Shown here in pieces: positions 17,750 to 26,592 of a DNA stretch of 64,000 bases. Under the pieces are notes generated by a model that was given only the letters and a program-made list of their open reading frames with translations, was not told the DNA's origin and made no database searches. Both the position numbers and the translations under genes were made by a program. Origin of the DNA: Neisseria musculi (GTDB lineage Bacteria > Pseudomonadota > Gammaproteobacteria > Burkholderiales > Neisseriaceae); contig NZ_CP060414.2 of NCBI RefSeq assembly GCF_014297595.2, positions 1,116,001-1,180,000 on the forward strand, written 5' to 3'. The number at the start of each line of letters is the position of its first letter. Within the stretch, counting starts at the first letter, position 1.

Positions 17750-19180
17750 ATGTCATTAAGCCACATCACAGCACCTGTTAAAAACATGAACCACAGCCAA
17801 CCTTATTTAACCCGATACGGCAAACTCGGCCATATTATTTGGGAAAGCCGTGAAACGCTCTGCCAATGCACAAAGCCGAAATGTTCACATTCTATTCGAT
17901 ATATTGAAATATTTTATGCCTCACCAACCTGCCCCAAGTGCAAAAGCCGAATTGAGCATCCTTATAAATATATTGTATTCGATGTTGAAAGCCCTGCTGT
18001 AAAGTTTGATAAGGCTAAACCAAACTCTGAAGAAAACCCAACTGAATTTCGAATCTGCCAATTTTCGTGGGCAGTTTACCGCCATGATGGCAATCTTGAA
18101 TATATTCAAAACCACATTATCCAACCCAACGGCTACCGACTACCCGCCGATCATCAAAACAGACGCGGCTTTTCTCATGATGATGCCTGTAAACAAGGCA
18201 GGCCTATTCTTGAAGTTATCAGCCTTTTCCAACAAGATTTAGCACGTTACCCTGCTGATGAAATATGCTTGATTGCATTTAATATTTCACATGATATTGG
18301 TTTAATCAATAAAGAACTGTTACGGACAGGGCAGGACGAAATAAATTTTTCAACATTCAAACAATTCTGTCTGATGAAAAACACCACAAGCCTATGTGAA
18401 CTAACCTTTCCAGACGGGCGGGAAGGGTTTAAACACCCTTCACTGATGGAGCTCCACCAATATTTGTTTGGCGGTTTTTCAAACTGGCATAATGCTTTTT
18501 ACGATGTCCAGGCCACAGCCAGATGTTTTTTTGAGTTGGTCGGGCGAAAATATATCGTCTGCACACATGAAATCGACACAATAGCCGATTTACGAAACGA
18601 GACAAAACACAAACAAGAATACACAGAAAAGATGCTTTCGGAAAACAAGCAATTAGAAAACCGGCTCGAACATACAAAATCAGCGTTGTCTTCAGCCTTA
18701 CACAACAATCAACAACTTCAAGAACACCGTTTATGTTTAGACAGAGATATTCAGACATGGCAAAGCCGTTATGCAACCTTAACCTCGCAAAACAAACAGC
18801 TTCGGTTTGCACTTGCAGCCATAACAACCGCCTTTTTTATAACCATAATCTGTTATTTCTTATGGCCGTCTGAAAACCATCTATATCATGCCGGCAACCA
18901 ACCCAATCAGTTGGTGATTGTAAAAAACACCGCACTATATAAACGCGCATCAAGAAAATCCGGCAATTTCGCCGGATTTATACAAAAATGCAGTCTTGTG
19001 TCTGTTACCAAAAACAACAACGGTATAAGCGAATACGGCAATGGCAAATGGCTGCACATTTCCTATACAGGAAAAATCTGCCAGAATCAGAACATGAAAG
19101 GAAAATGTCTTAACAAACACACTGCGGGCTGGGTTGATGCCAAAGATATCCAATCAAAAACAAAATCCTGCCCAAATTAA
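17750..19180 (+). CDS. Membrane-anchored DEDDh exonuclease with zinc ribbon and SH3-like tail
   Basis: 476 residues in an unusual order. Residues 38-64: Cys pairs (CQC, C45, CPKC) like a zinc ribbon. Residues 74-262: DnaQ/RNase-T-type exonuclease with all motifs: 'YIVFDVES' (Asp78, Glu80), 'IAFNISHDIGLINKEL' (Asp182) and 'HNAFYDVQATARCF' (His247, Asp252). Residues 280-350: coiled coil. 351-372: one transmembrane helix. 385-465: SH3-like segment ('LVIVKNTALYKRAS...KWLHISYTG...AGWVDAKDI') with extra Cys. The exonuclease would face the cytoplasm and the SH3 part the periplasm if N-in. The gene is AT-rich beside GC-rich neighbours, suggesting transfer. Function unknown; defence or envelope-linked nucleic-acid degradation is a guess. 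An alternative ATG is at 17786. Confidence 0.75.
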   Translation: MSLSHITAPVKNMNHSQPYLTRYGKLGHIIWESRETLCQCTKPKCSHSIRYIEIFYASPTCPKCKSRIEHPYKYIVFDVESPAVKFDKAKPNSEENPTEFRICQFSWAVYRHDGNLEYIQNHIIQPNGYRLPADHQNRRGFSHDDACKQGRPILEVISLFQQDLARYPADEICLIAFNISHDIGLINKELLRTGQDEINFSTFKQFCLMKNTTSLCELTFPDGREGFKHPSLMELHQYLFGGFSNWHNAFYDVQATARCFFELVGRKYIVCTHEIDTIADLRNETKHKQEYTEKMLSENKQLENRLEHTKSALSSALHNNQQLQEHRLCLDRDIQTWQSRYATLTSQNKQLRFALAAITTAFFITIICYFLWPSENHLYHAGNQPNQLVIVKNTALYKRASRKSGNFAGFIQKCSLVSVTKNNNGISEYGNGKWLHISYTGKICQNQNMKGKCLNKHTAGWVDAKDIQSKTKSCPN

Positions 19181-19503
19181 AAACACTTATATATGATAAA
19201 AATCATTGAAACAAAGCCATAAAATTGCATTGCCCGCTTGCCCGCTGCTTCTTCAATCATTATATTTTGCCCCGCTTCAATCAGAAAAATCCAATCATAC
19301 CTGCCGTCCGCACCACAATTCCGCAAGCTGCAAACATCTTGAAAGCCTTAACCGGCACATTCTGCCGCGACCCGGCCGGTTTTTTTGTTTAACGTTTGAC
19401 CGCTCCGGTTTCAGCAACCCAATGTAGTGCCGTATATCGACACTCTATGCCATACCCCGCCCATTGCAGGCAAACTCTCCAAGCCTTTCAGACGGCCTTT
19501 ATG
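19181..19503. other. Gap between exonuclease gene and prophage end
   Basis: No gene seen. Contains 'cgacccggccggtttttttg' (about 19366-19387), a weak terminator-like stem with a T-run, and one uptake sequence at about 19486-19499 directly at the phage junction. Presumably the original upstream region of aroC. Confidence 0.4.
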
Positions 19504-19518
19504 TATAAAGCGGCGACA

Positions 19519-19585
19519 TCTTTTGCACAGAAAAACGCTAGCTTTTGCACGAATTGAAGGTAAAAGGAAATGATAGCTTTTGCAC
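19519..19585 (+). promoter_or_regulatory. Transposase-binding repeats at the phage right end
   Basis: Three direct copies of a CTTTTGCAC core: 19520-19528, 19542-19550 and 19577-19585, the last two extended as TAGCTTTTGCAC. They lie within about 80 bp of the junction, comparable with attR sites R1-R3 of Mu. The outermost copy is 16 bp inside the proposed end. Confidence 0.75.
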
Positions 19586-19604
19586 AAACTATCTAAAAGT
19601 CGCT

Positions 19605-20438
19605 TTAAAATTTAAAAACCATATTATCCTCATACCCCAGCCCCTTGGCCACGCCCGCAATCAAGCTAACCGAAGCGATGCCATCAAACACTGCCCACTC
19701 CTGCGGTCGGTGTTGTTTTAAGAAACCCAAATAATCCATAAACTCGCTGCGTGTACTGCTGAAGAACACGAAAGGCGGGCGAACCATGTACATAAGTTGA
19801 AGAAACTGCACCATGCCGAAGTAGTGCTTGTTGGCATACATACCCTGCAATGTCGAAACATACGGTGGGTCAAGCACAAGCAGGGTTTTAGGCTCGTCAA
19901 CATACTGCGGCAGCAGGGTTTGGAACGGTTGGGAAACAATCTCTAGTCCTTTTAAATAGCCGTCCGCATCGGGGTAATCGGTGCGGCGGATGCAGTTGTA
20001 CATATGCTTATTAAGAAGCTCGGCCATGGTGCCGGCCTGATTGCTGCTGAACAGCAGCCACGAACGTAGGCAGTGCAGGTCTTTGTAGCCGTTGAAATCC
20101 TGAATGGCAGCGACAACTCGGGCTTTAGTCGGCTTGTCCAAATGCCTGTCGCGGGGGTAATCGGCCAGCACGACGGCGAGTGTCTGCCGCAGGCGGTTGG
20201 TATCGGGGATATGGCGCAAACGCTCGGCGTAGCCGTCGAAGTCGTTATAGATGACACGGGCGGCGGGTTTGGTGTGCTTGGCAACGTGCGAGAGCAGGCC
20301 GCTGCCGCCGAATGCGTCAACGATTGTCCAGCCCGCGCCGTCGGCAGGGATGTTGTCTAATGCGTCTTTAAAGGCTTTGATAAAGTTGCGTTTTTGCCCG
20401 AAAAATGGCAAGGGGGCTTTGGTGTGGTGTTTGGTCAT
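19605..20438 (-). CDS. DNA N6-adenine methyltransferase (Dam/D12-like)
   Basis: 277 residues. 'LPFFGQKRNFIKAF' and 'IVDAFGGSGLLSHVAK' (about 39-54) form the AdoMet-binding motif I region, and 'LLVLDPPYVSTL' at about 186-197 holds the catalytic DPPY of N6-adenine methyltransferases in the alpha order. The C-terminus has 'FVFFSSTRSEF'. All parts expected for activity are present. It is the last gene before the right end, the position of mom in Mu, so it probably modifies phage DNA late in infection against host restriction. Recognition sequence unknown. Confidence 0.88.
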   Translation of the reverse strand: MTKHHTKAPLPFFGQKRNFIKAFKDALDNIPADGAGWTIVDAFGGSGLLSHVAKHTKPAARVIYNDFDGYAERLRHIPDTNRLRQTLAVVLADYPRDRHLDKPTKARVVAAIQDFNGYKDLHCLRSWLLFSSNQAGTMAELLNKHMYNCIRRTDYPDADGYLKGLEIVSQPFQTLLPQYVDEPKTLLVLDPPYVSTLQGMYANKHYFGMVQFLQLMYMVRPPFVFFSSTRSEFMDYLGFLKQHRPQEWAVFDGIASVSLIAGVAKGLGYEDNMVFKF

Positions 20439-20476
20439 AACAGCAGGCGCTCGCGGCGCTCTGCCTTATCGGTTAG

Positions 20477-21185
20477 TCAGAATGTGGTAATGAGTTTTTC
20501 TGCAATCCAGCGGGCGACTTGCGGTACAACGGCGTTTCCGGCAGCCCTAGCCTCTGCAAAGTTGGCCGCATCCAGTCCTTTGCGAAGCCCATTATCTGCA
20601 ACCGTTCGCTGCCGCTCAACCATCGCACCCCGTCCGTCGGCAACAATGCAGATGTTGGAACCTGAGATGTCGATATTTGTCCCGCCGGGGAAACCTGCAA
20701 GTAAAGTTGGGTGTGCGTCCGCCCAGGCGCTGCCCGCTGCCGCCTTGCCAGCCAATCGGTCAGCTGGTCCGGCGTCAGCCATAAACCCAATTGGCGGCCA
20801 CTCTCCCAATCCAGCGACCAGGAATACGCGGCGGCGTTTTGTGGGGACTCCGAAATAGCGAGCATCGAGCACTCTCCAGTATCCCACATACCCGCATTCG
20901 GCAAGGGACTGGATAACTGTCTGAAAGTCTTGGCCATTGTTGCTATTGAGCAACCCCGTGACGTTTTCAAGCACCAGCCAGCGGGGCTGAAGTGTTTTGA
21001 CGATGTTGAGTGCGTCGAAGAACAGGCCGGTGCGGGAAGCGGTCGGCGAGTACGGCGCGGGGCACGTCGGCAATTTCGACTTGCCATGCGGTTGTAAATC
21101 CTGCCTGCTCGAATCCGAGATCGAAGCCGCCGATGCCGGCAAACAGGCTACCGACTGTGGGTTTTGATGGTGCTTTTGCATCCAT
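20477..21185 (-). pseudogene. C5-cytosine DNA methyltransferase with deleted catalytic segment
   Basis: The N-terminal part (start 21185, after AAAGGAAAAT) reads [20 protein letters not shown] and '[18 protein letters not shown]' (motif I), then 'RAVLADRFP'. At about 21035-21050 the frame changes and the sequence resumes with '[17 protein letters not shown]', 'LENVTGLL', 'DARYFGVPTKRRRVFLV' (motif VIII) and 'GNAVVPQVARWIAEKL' (motifs IX/X). The segment between, which should carry the PCQ motif with the catalytic Cys, is missing. An internal deletion with frameshift best explains this; the protein cannot be active as a methyltransferase. Confidence 0.85.
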
Positions 21186-21257
21186 ATTTTCCTTTCGTGC
21201 GGCATTCTGGGATGCTCCGGTTTGAAAATACGGCGCTCTCGGCACTCTGTGAAATAA

Positions 21258-21368
21258 TCAATTGAATGTGTTGATGGTTTTGCAATGGCGGCATTTTATT
21301 TCTATTTTACCGCAACCTTTTGCCAGCAATTTATGGCAGATTTTGCAACGCAATTCGCGGTATCCCAT
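21258..21368 (-). CDS. com: Com-like zinc-finger translational regulator
   Basis: 36 residues: starts MGYRELRCKICHKLLAKG and has Cys8, Cys11, Cys26 and Cys29 in the C-x2-C...C-x2-C layout of Mu Com, including the 'LRCKxCxKLL' and 'IEIKCRHCKTIN' signatures. Mu Com binds the mom mRNA leader and exposes its start. Here the next gene downstream is the methyltransferase pair, so Com probably controls these instead. It is shorter than Mu Com (62 residues). The 150-bp gap upstream has no gene I can support. Confidence 0.75.
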   Translation of the reverse strand: MGYRELRCKICHKLLAKGCGKIEIKCRHCKTINTFN

Positions 21369-21516
21369 ATCGCATTTACTCCGTTTGTTATAAAATACCG
21401 CCGCTTATCTGCCGTAACAGGCCGGTAAGCGGCGGCCTTGAAGTCAATGCATTTCTGACTGGCGCAACGGGTGCTTGCTAGGTTATTCGTTGCGTCGCCG
21501 CCTCTCAAATCAAATT

Positions 21517-22002
21517 TTAAATCCCTCCTTTCTTTTCAGACGGCCTTGTCGATACTGTAGCATACAAGGATTCAGGGCTGTGTCTGCACGGCCGCGGGTA
21601 GTCCAACGCGCGGGCGCACCATTCGCTGCAAAACCAGCTGCCCGGGCCTTGTTTGATAAACGGCAACACAAAGGCCAACACGCCGAAAAAGTCGTATCGG
21701 CAGCCATCTGTTATGCGGTAAAACCGTGCTGCCTTTTCGGCCGCCTCCGGCGGCAGCTCGATTAAATCCCATCGCTCCGGTGGCAATGCCATTACTTTTT
21801 TGCGCACGCCGCCGTCGCGGGCAGAACTGGAATAGCAAGAAAAAACCCCTGCGCGCTGGTTATCCTGTACCGCAATCTCGCAATGGCTGTACCGGCTTTT
21901 GGTAGCCCGCCGCACGGCGGCATCGGCTATGCGTTTGATTATGTCGCGCGGGCGCTTGATGTCTGCTTTGCCCTTGTAAAGGGCAAGATAAGCCTTAGCC
22001 AT
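21517..22002 (-). CDS. Permuted NlpC/P60-like cysteine peptidase or amidase
   Basis: 161 residues. 'RYSHCEIAV' (His) and later 'GSWFCSEWCARAL' (Cys) are arranged as in the circularly permuted papain-like YiiX/YebB families, where His precedes Cys. Related phage proteins are often mislabelled enoyl-CoA hydratase. It starts immediately after the TGA of the tail-fibre assembly gene, so the two are coupled. Located after the tail fibre genes, it may be a virion-associated or lysis-related hydrolase; its substrate is unknown. Confidence 0.65.
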   Translation of the reverse strand: MAKAYLALYKGKADIKRPRDIIKRIADAAVRRATKSRYSHCEIAVQDNQRAGVFSCYSSSARDGGVRKKVMALPPERWDLIELPPEAAEKAARFYRITDGCRYDFFGVLAFVLPFIKQGPGSWFCSEWCARALDYPRPCRHSPESLYATVSTRPSEKKGGI

Positions 22003-22599
22003 TCAGATGGCCTCCGGCGCAGTAAACGCAATCACAATCTTATCCAGCGCGGCGGTCGTCTTGGCCGCCTCAATCTTGGCTTGCAGCGCCTGCCGCTGCC
22101 CGGCGATGCTGGCGGTGAGTGCCTCATAGGCCAGCGTTTTGCGCAGCGCGGCGGCCCTAAGCTGCTCAACCGGCACGCCGCGTGCGGCGGCGATGCCGTC
22201 TAAAACGGGCGTGGGCGCGGCGTTGTCTGCCGCCCATACTTTGACCTCAACAGCCTGCAGCGGCCACGTCTGCACCTCAAACGCGGGCAGCTTGTCGGTT
22301 TCGGCGGCCGCGTCGATATAGTCTTGGGCGGCGGCGTTGAGCTGTTGCAGCTTGGCGGATTTGGCTGCCCTGAGTTGCTGCGCGGCCGCATCATCCGGCA
22401 ACACCCACTTGCCGTTGTGTAATTGGTGCAGGTGGCCGGGCGGCGGGGTGTCGCTAAACCATACCGTCTCACCGTTTGACCAGGCAAACGGGCGGGCATC
22501 GTCAAAATCCGCTTCCAGGCAATATTGGTCGCCCGAAAGGGCGGGGGCTTCATGGGCGGCCATTTCGCAATGGCCGTATGTGTTGAAAATCAGATACAT
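22003..22599 (-). CDS. Tail fibre assembly-like protein (DUF4376-type)
   Basis: 198 residues. The N-terminal part 'GETVWFSDTPPPGHLHQLHNGKWVLPDDAAAQQL' resembles the linker of phage tail-fibre assembly/DUF4376 proteins. It is followed by a helical region rich in Ala, Lys and Gln ('AAKSAKLQQLNAAAQDYIDAAAE...') and a C-terminal helix pair. Such proteins chaperone or cap the fibre encoded just upstream. Its gene begins 10 bp after the fibre gene stop. Confidence 0.65.
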   Translation of the reverse strand: MYLIFNTYGHCEMAAHEAPALSGDQYCLEADFDDARPFAWSNGETVWFSDTPPPGHLHQLHNGKWVLPDDAAAQQLRAAKSAKLQQLNAAAQDYIDAAAETDKLPAFEVQTWPLQAVEVKVWAADNAAPTPVLDGIAAARGVPVEQLRAAALRKTLAYEALTASIAGQRQALQAKIEAAKTTAALDKIVIAFTAPEAI

Positions 22600-22609
22600 A
22601 ACAAAATCC

Positions 22610-24508
22610 TTAAACAGTAACCCAAGTATTATTGCGGCGCACGCGCACTGTCCCGGTCAGTTTGTCGATAATTGTCGAGCCGTTTTTGGCCGTCGGCGAG
22701 TAACCGATCCACGGGATACGGGCGTTGTAGTAGGCGTCGCCCTTGCCCGGTATAACGGGGGTTGCACCGCTGCTTAAGCCGTTGTCATAGTCAAAATCAA
22801 AGTACAGGTTATCGTAGGTAATGGCGTCTGCGGTGCGGATTGCCGCCATGCCGCCGCGCATGTTGACCCCCGTGAAAACCACGTTTTTCACGGTGCCCGC
22901 GCCGGTTGCTTCGGGCGCGGCATTGGTGTCAAAAAATACCACCGGGGCGTTTTGGTTGTGGCTGTTTTGGTAGCTGCCGCCCTGCACAAACAGGCCGTCG
23001 AGCAGGCCGTCCCAGCCGGGGAACCGGTCATAAACGGCAGACACGACGCGGATGCCCTGCCGCTGGAAATCGCTCATCACGTTGCCGTTAAGCGAGATGT
23101 TGGTTACCGATTCCAGCGACACCGCATCCCAGCACGAGTATTGCGCGTTGCGCTTTTTGCCGAGCGTGCAGCCGGTCATGGTAACGCCGTCTACAACCGA
23201 AAACATGTAGCCCGCAAAATTGCCGATGCCGCCGCCGGTCATGTTGACGTCTTCGACGTGGCAGGCGGTGAGTTTAAAGTTTTTGTGGCGGTGGCGGGCC
23301 ACGCTGGTAGCGCCAAGCACCTTAAAGCCGCAGCCGCCGCTCGACGTGCCGCCGTGGTTGCCCGACATCTTGGACACGCAGGCCACAAACGACACGTCGC
23401 GGATACCGAGCTGGCCGCCGAAGCGGTAGCCGTGCTCCGCTGCGTCCTCAATCAACCAATTTGCAAAAGTCAAATCATGAGTGGTGTAGTCGCCGCCAAT
23501 GCTCTCAACCAGCAGGCCGTTTTGGCCGGGTGCACCCTCCGCGTTGGGCGATTTTTCGGACAGGTGGGCGCGGTTAAAATCGTAGTTGCCCACGTCGCGC
23601 AGATAAACTCCGGTGCGGTAACACTTAATTTTTATATTATCGACGCGCCCGCCCTCAACCCCGAACAGCATCAGGGCTGCGTCGTAGTTGGTAATATCCG
23701 CGGCGCCGATTTTGATATTTTTAAGCGGGATACCGATCGACGACTGCAAGTGCACACCGTAGTTTGACCCCTTGGCATCTGATTTAAGCTCGATTTTTCC
23801 GATCTCAACGTTGCTGCCCAACACACGCACGCCGCGATCTGCCGCGCTGCCGGGCGAGTTGACCGCCAGCACATCGACAGACACATCGCTGTTGATGTTG
23901 ATACACGGTTGTTCGGATGCGGCCAGTTTTTTAAACACTGCTCCGGCCGCGGAAAGCTGCGAAAACTGCGGGATACTGATTTGGCTGATGCCGTAGTTTT
24001 TGCCGGCCGTGAAACCAAGCGGCTTGCGCTCGCCCGCGCATACGTTTAAGGCCGTCTGAACCTTTTGAGTTTCGTCGCTGCCGTCGCCCAAAATGCCAAA
24101 ATCAGCCGCCGACACGGTTTCAGACTGCCTTTTCCAGCGCATTCCGTCGGCGGCCACAATCACCGTGCCGCCGTTGTCGGCGGTGGTTTTGTCGGCTTTG
24201 TCGGCCACAAACAGGCCGCCGCCGATACCCGGTGCGGTATCATAGTATCCGTTGACATTAACATAACCCGAACCGCTGTATTGGCGCAACGCATCAATGC
24301 TGGATACTTGCGAGGCAGATTCGGCCAAGGTTTTGATGGCACTCAAAACCTGGCTATGATCCGCCTTATCCGGCTCAATTCCGGCGGCTTTTAAAATGCT
24401 AAACAACTCGCCCTGCAACTGATTGAGCCACCATGCCGGCACGGGAGTGCCCGGCACGCGGCGGGTGCCGTCAACAAACTGATTATCGGGGGTTTGGATT
24501 AAATCCAT
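22610..24508 (-). CDS. Tail fibre / tailspike with parallel beta-helix
   Basis: 632 residues. The first 90 residues ('MDLIQTPDNQFVDGTRRVPG...PAWWLNQLQGELFSILKAAGI') form the baseplate-attachment domain common to Mu-like fibres in Neisseria and Pasteurellaceae. A pectate-lyase-like region begins near 'TVSAADFGILGDGSDETQKVQ' and continues as repeated short strands with Asn/Asp/Gly turns (about 190-560), indicating a right-handed beta-helix as in depolymerising tailspikes. The C-terminus is 'TGTVRVRRNNTWVTV'. It likely recognises or cleaves a host surface glycan. Start at 24508, 1 bp past the previous stop. Confidence 0.85.
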   Translation of the reverse strand: MDLIQTPDNQFVDGTRRVPGTPVPAWWLNQLQGELFSILKAAGIEPDKADHSQVLSAIKTLAESASQVSSIDALRQYSGSGYVNVNGYYDTAPGIGGGLFVADKADKTTADNGGTVIVAADGMRWKRQSETVSAADFGILGDGSDETQKVQTALNVCAGERKPLGFTAGKNYGISQISIPQFSQLSAAGAVFKKLAASEQPCININSDVSVDVLAVNSPGSAADRGVRVLGSNVEIGKIELKSDAKGSNYGVHLQSSIGIPLKNIKIGAADITNYDAALMLFGVEGGRVDNIKIKCYRTGVYLRDVGNYDFNRAHLSEKSPNAEGAPGQNGLLVESIGGDYTTHDLTFANWLIEDAAEHGYRFGGQLGIRDVSFVACVSKMSGNHGGTSSGGCGFKVLGATSVARHRHKNFKLTACHVEDVNMTGGGIGNFAGYMFSVVDGVTMTGCTLGKKRNAQYSCWDAVSLESVTNISLNGNVMSDFQRQGIRVVSAVYDRFPGWDGLLDGLFVQGGSYQNSHNQNAPVVFFDTNAAPEATGAGTVKNVVFTGVNMRGGMAAIRTADAITYDNLYFDFDYDNGLSSGATPVIPGKGDAYYNARIPWIGYSPTAKNGSTIIDKLTGTVRVRRNNTWVTV

Positions 24509-24509
24509 C

Positions 24510-25079
24510 TTATAGCTCCTCGGCGTATTCAAAACGGCAATAAGTCCATGCCGGCTTAAGCTCCTCAAACATCGTCTCGATGATGGGGTCTGTGTAAACG
24601 GTTAGTCGGTCGCCGGCGCGGGCTTCGCCGGCGCGGAAAATGTAGGCTGTGGCGTTGCCGTCGGCGATGTCGACGCACCAGCGCCATTGGCTCTCCTCAT
24701 CGTTGAGGTTGTCGCCCGCGCAGCTTGTGCCCGCCCGAAAACAATCCTCCTCAGTGATGTGGATGTCGTAGCCCGCACCCTTTGCCAAACTTAAAAAATA
24801 AGGGATGCTCAAACCGCCGGTGGCGTTGATTTTTGCGATTACGGCGCTGATGCGGTAAGGCTCGGGTTTATCGGAGTTGTCGATGCCGAGTACGCGCTCC
24901 CAGTTGTCGATCAGCTCGCCGGCGTATTCGGGGGTAACGGCGTTTTCCGCGGCGGCGGCATGGTCGGCGGCGGCATCAAGCGCATTGCCGTCGATGGTTG
25001 CCTGATTGCGCTGGCCGTCGGCATTACGGGCATAAGATACAGGCGGCAGCAGGGCAAGCAGCGTGTTTTTGTAGCCCAT
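24510..25079 (-). CDS. Baseplate wedge protein, Mu gp48-like (YmfQ/DUF2313)
   Basis: 189 residues. 'LLALLPPVSYARN' at the start, 'AGELIDNWERVLGID' and 'RISAVIAKINATGGLSIPYFLSLAKGAGYDIHITE' are typical of YmfQ-family tail proteins, which connect the baseplate to the fibre. Position between gp47- and fibre-like genes agrees with Mu. Cys residues at 'RAGTSCAGD' and 'WRWCVDI' are common in the family. Confidence 0.85.
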   Translation of the reverse strand: MGYKNTLLALLPPVSYARNADGQRNQATIDGNALDAAADHAAAAENAVTPEYAGELIDNWERVLGIDNSDKPEPYRISAVIAKINATGGLSIPYFLSLAKGAGYDIHITEEDCFRAGTSCAGDNLNDEESQWRWCVDIADGNATAYIFRAGEARAGDRLTVYTDPIIETMFEELKPAWTYCRFEYAEEL

Positions 25080-25081
25080 GA

Positions 25082-26131
25082 TTAACCCATGCCCGTGATG
25101 GTTACGGTGCCCAGCCGATACCAGTTAACGTCGTCATCGTTTGCGGCCAGCATATTTGCGCGCGGTGCCGTCAAAATGCGGTCAGCCACACCCGGCACAT
25201 TGCTGATAACCGCTTCGATTTGAGATACCACCAAATCGTCGCCCGGCTCGAATTTGCCGAAAAACTCGGCCAACGCCCGCTCAACCACCGGCTGCACATC
25301 GGATACGCCCGGGATAAACACCGATGCGGCCACATCGACGTTAACGGCGTTCGGTGCCATGACCAGCACATTTTTGGCGGTAACGGGGCGCACCTCGTCG
25401 ATATAGTCTTGGCATTTTTTGATGGTCTCATCGCTCGGCAGGCCGCCCGAGCTGGTGATAACCACGTCAACCGTACCCAGCCCGCGCCGCAGCGGGTAAA
25501 CGTATGCCCCCGTTACGCCGTCCACCTCCAACGCCCAATTTTTAAAGTCATACTTGTTGCCGCCTGCGGCTGGTCGGCGGATGCGCTCCAGCAAACGGGC
25601 AAGCAGCGATGCATCGCTCTCGGTGTCGGTGCCGCCCTCAACGGTAATCACGCACTCAGACGGCACGCCCGCTGGTGCCGCCATCAACTGAGCCGCTGCA
25701 TTTTTGGCGTGGGTTGCGGTGCCGGCAGATTCCGCGGCCACGGCAACCCTAACCGGCGCGCTGCCGTCTGCCGCCACGCGCTCAAGGGTGCGGTAAAGAT
25801 AATCGCCGCGCTTAATCAGCAGGCCGTCTGAAACAACCGCACCTGCCAACGCGCCTGTGATAACGGCATATCCTGCCGCTTTGGTGGCATTGCGGCGGCG
25901 AAGGCCGCGCAGGTTGGCGTGCCGCTCCAAATAGTCGCTATCGGCCGTGTCGGGGAAAATCTGCCGGGTAATCCACGCCTGATGCGCATACTGCCCAGCG
26001 GCCACGCTGGCCAGGCGGCTGGCGTGCACGTAGTGGTCGCCGTCGGGGCTGATGTCTGCCGTCGGGTCGAGCGACTGTGTGTCGCGCAAAACCGAATCGC
26101 GGATCTCCTCAAACGTCGGAATCGTAAACAC
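25082..26131 (-). CDS. Baseplate J-like protein (Mu gp47)
   Basis: 349 residues. The N-terminus 'MFTIPTFEEIRDSVLRDTQSLDPTADISPDGDHYVHASRLA' and later 'GGNKYDFKNWALEVDGVTGAYVYPLRRGLGTVDVVI' are standard for the gpJ/gp47 baseplate ring family. The segment 'AIVVSDGLLIKRGDYLYRTLERV' lies in between. It forms the outer baseplate ring in contractile tails. Two bases separate it from gp48. Confidence 0.92.
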   Translation of the reverse strand: MFTIPTFEEIRDSVLRDTQSLDPTADISPDGDHYVHASRLASVAAGQYAHQAWITRQIFPDTADSDYLERHANLRGLRRRNATKAAGYAVITGALAGAVVSDGLLIKRGDYLYRTLERVAADGSAPVRVAVAAESAGTATHAKNAAAQLMAAPAGVPSECVITVEGGTDTESDASLLARLLERIRRPAAGGNKYDFKNWALEVDGVTGAYVYPLRRGLGTVDVVITSSGGLPSDETIKKCQDYIDEVRPVTAKNVLVMAPNAVNVDVAASVFIPGVSDVQPVVERALAEFFGKFEPGDDLVVSQIEAVISNVPGVADRILTAPRANMLAANDDDVNWYRLGTVTITGMG

Positions 26132-26154
26132 GCTTTAAAGCCTCTTTAAACGGG

Positions 26155-26502
26155 TTAAATAACGGGTACCTTGTGGCGGTAGTCAAACCCGCCCTCGGCG
26201 GTATCGACGCGGATAGCCAAATACAGCCAGCCGTTGTGCGGCTGCTCGGCACTGACGGTAATCCGTTGTGCGCGCCCGCTGTCGACAATGGGCTGCAATG
26301 CCTCGGCGGCGTATTGCTCCGCCAGCAAACCCACCCGCTCAAGGTCTTTCTCGCGCTGCAACAGATGCAGCTGTGAGCCGACCGTTTTATCTGCCCACCA
26401 GCTGCCAAGCGGCGTCATCAACCGGATGTACACCGCATTTTTAAGGGTGCTGACGGTTTTGCCGGTGTAGTCGCCGGTGGCGGTATCAAGCTCTTTATCC
26501 AT
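26155..26502 (-). CDS. Phage GP46 family baseplate protein
   Basis: 115 residues, with 'LKNAVYIRLMTPLGSWWADKTVGSQLHLLQREKDLERVG', the signature of Mu gp46 (a gp25/W-like wedge protein). C-terminal 'WLYLAIRVDTAEGGFDYRHKVPV'. It lies between the spike (gp45) and gp47 genes as in Mu. An uptake sequence separates it from gp45. Confidence 0.88.
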   Translation of the reverse strand: MDKELDTATGDYTGKTVSTLKNAVYIRLMTPLGSWWADKTVGSQLHLLQREKDLERVGLLAEQYAAEALQPIVDSGRAQRITVSAEQPHNGWLYLAIRVDTAEGGFDYRHKVPVI

Positions 26503-26592
26503 ATCGTGATTTTGCCTTTTTCAGACGGCCTGTCAGAGCAAACGCCTTTCAAGCCTGCGGCGCAAAAAAAGCAGCCCGAAGGCTGCCTGCTG

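Noticed and set aside
19441..19460. TATGC near 19446 as the target-site duplication matching TATGC at 59482
   Set aside because: The next bases (CATACCCC) are not a Mu-type end and the transposase sites begin 70 bp further in.
21302..21508. 68-residue minus-strand frame overlapping com
   Set aside because: No ribosome site or recognisable composition; it overlaps the Com-like frame, which has clear zinc-finger residues and is preferred.
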